8,809 bases of DNA. It comes from Clostridiales bacterium UBA1446. GTDB taxonomy: Bacteria > Bacillota > Clostridia > Oscillospirales > Oscillospiraceae. The translations under genes were made by a program, and so were the position numbers. Where the stretch lies: contig DCTG01000186.1 in the NCBI GenBank assembly GCA_002329245.1, forward strand, positions 4,207-13,015, read 5' to 3'. Below the pieces are notes generated by a model. That model ran no database searches, had not been told where the DNA came from, and saw nothing but the letters and a program-made list of their open reading frames with translations. Every line of letters begins with the position of its first letter. Position 1 is the stretch's first letter. This document shows, piece after piece, positions 6,297 to 8,809 of the stretch.

Positions 6297-7712
6297 TCAA
6301 TTGCGCATGGGCAAAACAATGGTAACCAGCGTCCCTCCACCCTGGGCATTGGAGATATGCAGCCGGCCGTTGTGGCGGGTGACGATATCTTCGCAGACCG
6401 CAAGGCCGATTCCGCTGCCGCGGGCTTTCGTACTGCCCTTATAAAACATCAGTTTTACCTGCGGAAGATCTTCTTCGGGAATTCCGGGCCCATAGTCACG
6501 GATTCGTATCACCACATTGTTTTCCTGACTCCCGATGGAAACGTCGATTCTGCCTCCGGACCCGCCGTGCTTTGCTGCGTTGTCGAACAGATTGGAAAAC
6601 ACCTGTTTGAGCCGTTCCGGGTCACCGGGTATCTCGGGAATTTCCTCCCCGCTGTCTTCGTAATGCAGTTCTATCCCTTTTTTCCGGAAGAATTCCTGAT
6701 ACGTATAGACGGACTCCTCAAGCTCCGCCCGGATATCCATCGGTTCTATCTGAAGGGTAAAATGGCCGCTCTCAAGACGGGAAAACTCTAAAAGCTCTTC
6801 CACCATCTTGGTCAGCCGTCGGGATTCGCTCAGAATGATGTTCAGGCCCTTTTTTACCTCTTCCTCATCCTTCAGCTCTCCGCTGGCGAGCGTTTCACTC
6901 CAGCCGTTGATCGCCGTCAGGGGCGTGCGCAGCTCGTGAGAGACGGAGGAGAGAAACTCCGATTTCAGCTTTTCCGATTGCCTGATTTTCATAGACATAT
7001 CGTTGATGGTATCCGTCAGCACGCCGATTTCGTCGTCAAACTTTTTTTCAATTTTCACACCGTAGCTGCCCGCCGCGATGCGCTGAGCCGCCCGGGTCAG
7101 ATCGGCGACCGGGTCGACGATGGAATGGATGAAATAGAGATTGGAAAAATAGACCATGGCTACAATTCCGGTGCCGACGAGAATTGCGCTGACCACGGAC
7201 AGGGCAATGTGCCGGTCCACCGTCCTCAGGCTGGTCACATACCGGATCACGCCGACCACCTGACCGTTAAGCACGGCCGGGCTGGAAACCGCCATGATGT
7301 GCTCCCGTGTTTCCGGGTCTCGTCCCGTCCAGGTTCTCATTCTTCCGGTGGAAATTGCGTCGGAGATGTCCGGAGTATCGATCGTGGTTCCGGCCGCCAG
7401 GCCGTAAGAAGAAAACTGAATCCGCCCGTAGGCGCTGATGAACTGAAGCTCCAGCTTGTCCTTATCCGGGAAACTGGATGTAAAATAGGAGGCGTTCCGG
7501 AGATATTCCTCGCGCGTGTCGTATTTGCTGAAAAAGCTCGTCGCCGTCTGCGCTTTCGCATTCAGCGACGCGGTCATGCTGGAATAAAAATAATTGAAAA
7601 GGACAAGGGAAAACGTACAGACGGCAAGAAGGATAATAAGCAGCACCGCCGAAATGCTGTTAAACATCCATCTTCTTCGTATTCCAGTTAATTTAACCCG
7701 GAAAAGCCTCAA
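6297..7712 (-). CDS. Membrane sensor histidine kinase (HAMP-HisKA-HATPase)
   Basis: Sensor of a two-component system, expected to phosphorylate the response regulator encoded just upstream. The 471-residue product has a basic N-terminus (GIRRRW), transmembrane helix 1 (about 18-42), an extracytoplasmic domain (about 43-168), transmembrane helix 2 (about 170-194), HAMP (about 195-247), HisKA with SHELRTPLT (His259 phosphoacceptor; the ExxT phosphatase motif is present), the N box FSNLFDNAAKH (372-382), G1 DYGPGIP (406-412), an F box around FYKGST and G2 GSGIGLAV (432-439). All catalytic motifs are intact. The outer domain, with LQFISAYGRIQFSSYG and NGQVVGVIRYVTS, looks like a single PAS/Cache-type fold; its ligand is unknown. 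The start is taken as TTG at 7712, 8 nt after AGGCGG; ATG at 7667 (Met16) is the alternative. It lies 44 nt after the regulator gene. The stimulus cannot be named. Confidence 0.93.
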   Translation of the reverse strand: MRLFRVKLTGIRRRWMFNSISAVLLIILLAVCTFSLVLFNYFYSSMTASLNAKAQTATSFFSKYDTREEYLRNASYFTSSFPDKDKLELQFISAYGRIQFSSYGLAAGTTIDTPDISDAISTGRMRTWTGRDPETREHIMAVSSPAVLNGQVVGVIRYVTSLRTVDRHIALSVVSAILVGTGIVAMVYFSNLYFIHSIVDPVADLTRAAQRIAAGSYGVKIEKKFDDEIGVLTDTINDMSMKIRQSEKLKSEFLSSVSHELRTPLTAINGWSETLASGELKDEEEVKKGLNIILSESRRLTKMVEELLEFSRLESGHFTLQIEPMDIRAELEESVYTYQEFFRKKGIELHYEDSGEEIPEIPGDPERLKQVFSNLFDNAAKHGGSGGRIDVSIGSQENNVVIRIRDYGPGIPEEDLPQVKLMFYKGSTKARGSGIGLAVCEDIVTRHNGRLHISNAQGGGTLVTIVLPMRN

Positions 7713-7718
7713 TCATTT

Positions 7719-7726
7719 CACCGCCT
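7719..7726 (-). promoter_or_regulatory. Ribosome binding site of the sensor kinase (TTG start)
   Basis: AGGCGGTG occupies 7726-7719 on the minus strand. Its AGGCGG core is 8 nt from TTG at 7712 but only 4 nt from an out-of-frame ATG at 7716. That ATG would encode just MIEAFPG before a TAA at 7695-7693. Spacing favours the TTG and hence the kinase frame. Confidence 0.6.
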
Positions 7727-7756
7727 GTCATCGGTCCGGCACAGAAGAATCAACCG

Positions 7757-8443
7757 CTAAAAGCCCCACTTGTACCCATAGCCCCACAGTGTGGTAATAT
7801 AGGTCGGATTCGTGGGATCATCCTCAATCTTGATACGCAGACGACGGATGTTGACGTCCACAATTTTGAGTTCTCCAAAATAGTCCCTTCCCCATACGGA
7901 ATCCAAAATGTCTTCCCGCGACAGAGCTTTGCCCGGATTATCCATGAAGAGCTTCATGATAGCATACTCGACCTGCGTGAGCTTAATCCGGCGCCCGTTC
8001 TTCTCCAGTGTGCGGTTACGGGTGTTGAGCAGGAAAGGCGGCTGGCGGATTTCTCCGGAATCCTCTTCCGGATCGCCGCCCACACGCCGGTAAAGCGCGT
8101 CAATCCGGGCTGTCAGCTCAGCCGGAGAAAAGGGCTTTGTCACATAGTCGTCCGCGCCCGTCATAAGACCGGTCACCTTGTCCATTTCCTGCGTACGCGC
8201 CGTCAGCATGATGATCCCCATCTTGGGATCGGAGGCGCGGATCCGGCGGCACACTTCGAATCCGTCCATATCCGGCAGCATGATATCTAAGAGGGCTACC
8301 TTGACATCAGGATTGAGGCGCAGCTGATTAAGGGCTTCCTGCCCCGTTTCCGCTTCAATGACTTCATAGCCGGCCCGTTTCAGGTTGATGACCACAAAGC
8401 TGCGGATACTCGATTCGTCTTCCAATATCAGTACTTTTTTCAT
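7757..8443 (-). CDS. OmpR/PhoB-family response regulator
   Basis: DNA-binding output half of the two-component system with the kinase directly downstream. The 228-residue product has a receiver domain (1-120) with the acidic pair E8-D9, phosphoacceptor D53 in LLDIMLPDMDG, T81 in IIMLTART and K103 in TKPF. After a linker comes a winged-helix DNA-binding domain (about 130-227) with LTQVEYAIMKLFMDNPG, the recognition helix around VDVNIRRLRIKIEDDP and a C-terminal hairpin ending TLWGYGYKWGF. All residues needed for phosphorylation are present. ATG at 8443 has GGGGGAGG 7 nt upstream. Close relatives include PhoP/ResD/WalR-type regulators; sequence alone does not separate these, so no gene symbol is given. 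Target genes are unknown. It could control the unrecognised gene upstream or its own operon. Confidence 0.95.
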   Translation of the reverse strand: MKKVLILEDESSIRSFVVINLKRAGYEVIEAETGQEALNQLRLNPDVKVALLDIMLPDMDGFEVCRRIRASDPKMGIIMLTARTQEMDKVTGLMTGADDYVTKPFSPAELTARIDALYRRVGGDPEEDSGEIRQPPFLLNTRNRTLEKNGRRIKLTQVEYAIMKLFMDNPGKALSREDILDSVWGRDYFGELKIVDVNIRRLRIKIEDDPTNPTYITTLWGYGYKWGF

Positions 8444-8450
8444 CGTCCTG

Positions 8451-8458
8451 CCTCCCCC
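8451..8458 (-). promoter_or_regulatory. Strong ribosome binding site of the response regulator
   Basis: GGGGGAGG at 8458-8451 (minus strand) stands 7 nt before ATG at 8443. The 59-nt gap between the upstream gene and the regulator otherwise shows no convincing promoter or terminator, so co-transcription from upstream is possible. Confidence 0.75.
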
Positions 8459-8502
8459 TTTGAATCACCGGAAGCCAAGCAAGCGGTGTATCCGGAATTT
8501 TC

Positions 8503-8809
8503 CTATTCGTTGCTCCATTCCGTCACGATCATGTGGAAACGGGAAATCAGGTCTTCCTGTTCCAGGATCGGTTTGTCCTTGGATTCGGGCTCATGGAAAA
8601 CAGCGGCATAAATTACGTCCGACTGGGCTCTGAGCACAAACCGGTTTCCTAGTTTCGACCGATCCGCACGGTTGGCCCCCGTCAGTTGCAGAATTGTCAA
8701 AAAGTCTTCCGTCTTACTCGGTTCGTGCAAAGTCGCAAAGACAAGCGTACGCTCTCCGCTGACCGGGTCACGCCGGCACACCGTCAGCTTTCCGAGCCAC
8801 TGCTCGGGC
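8503..8809 (-). CDS. Unrecognised protein, C-terminal fragment
   Basis: An open frame entering from the right edge and ending with TAG at 8505-8503. About 102 residues are visible, reading PEQWLGKLTVCRRDP near the edge and HMIVTEWSNE at the end. I do not recognise the family. The visible part looks globular and soluble: mixed beta strands (LTVCRRDP, RTLVFATL, RFVLRAQSDVIYAAVF), several charged loops (HEPSKTEDF, HEPESKDKP) and no transmembrane helix or low-complexity stretch. HEP occurs twice, about 45 residues apart, each after a hydrophobic strand (VFATLHEP, YAAVFHEP), hinting at an internal strand-loop repeat. The GTG at 8781 is probably not a start, since the frame continues open to the window edge. 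It precedes the response regulator by 59 nt on the same strand, so it may belong to the same operon. Confidence 0.7.
   Translation of the reverse strand, partial: PEQWLGKLTVCRRDPVSGERTLVFATLHEPSKTEDFLTILQLTGANRADRSKLGNRFVLRAQSDVIYAAVFHEPESKDKPILEQEDLISRFHMIVTEWSNE

Noticed and set aside
6936..7691. Plus-strand open frame of 251 codons
   Set aside because: It is antisense to the histidine kinase N-terminal half. It has many His/Asp/Arg residues, no domain and no ribosome binding site of note.
1..8809. CRISPR arrays, insertion sequences, integrases, tRNA or rRNA genes
   Set aside because: No direct repeat arrays, terminal inverted repeats, transposase-like frames or tRNA/rRNA sequence were seen. 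The window is nearly filled with housekeeping genes.

Overview
The window reads as a chromosomal housekeeping segment from a moderately GC-rich, low-complexity Clostridia-type Firmicute (Oscillospiraceae-like by gene content and style; this is inference, not a database match). The support is strong GGAGG-type ribosome binding sites, several TTG/GTG starts, an EpsC-type serine acetyltransferase behind a cysteine T-box, a YqhQ/DUF1385 membrane protein next to prmC, and recA-recX-rimO-pgsA in a row. Every gene I can support lies on the minus strand, so transcription runs from high to low coordinates. Long plus-strand open frames are antisense shadows.

Layout in transcription order: (1) 8809-8503, the C-terminal end of an unrecognised protein cut by the window edge; (2) 8443-6297, a two-component system with an OmpR/PhoB-type response regulator followed by a membrane HAMP-HisKA-HATPase sensor kinase; (3) 6239-4365, a DUF1385 (YqhQ-like) multi-pass membrane protein and PrmC, the release-factor glutamine methyltransferase; (4) 4257-602, recA, recX, rimO and pgsA packed tightly (11-nt overlap, 33-nt gap, 17-nt overlap), probably one transcript; (5) 605-340, a sigma-A-like promoter whose -35 box contains the pgsA stop codon, then a tRNA-Cys T-box leader; (6) 315-1, the N-terminal 105 codons of cysE/epsC with a TTG start, running off the left edge.

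Functionally the segment joins envelope sensing, translation quality (PrmC on release factors, RimO on ribosomal protein S12), recombination with its modulator (RecA/RecX), anionic phospholipid synthesis (PgsA) and the start of a cysteine biosynthesis unit controlled by tRNA-Cys charging. I found no mobile element, CRISPR array, tRNA/rRNA gene or phage gene. The most interesting non-coding element is the T-box leader. Its specifier codon (UGC) and its acceptor-binding base (UGGA, matching a U discriminator) both point to tRNA-Cys, and its 3' half can form competing hairpins whose logic is not the textbook arrangement.
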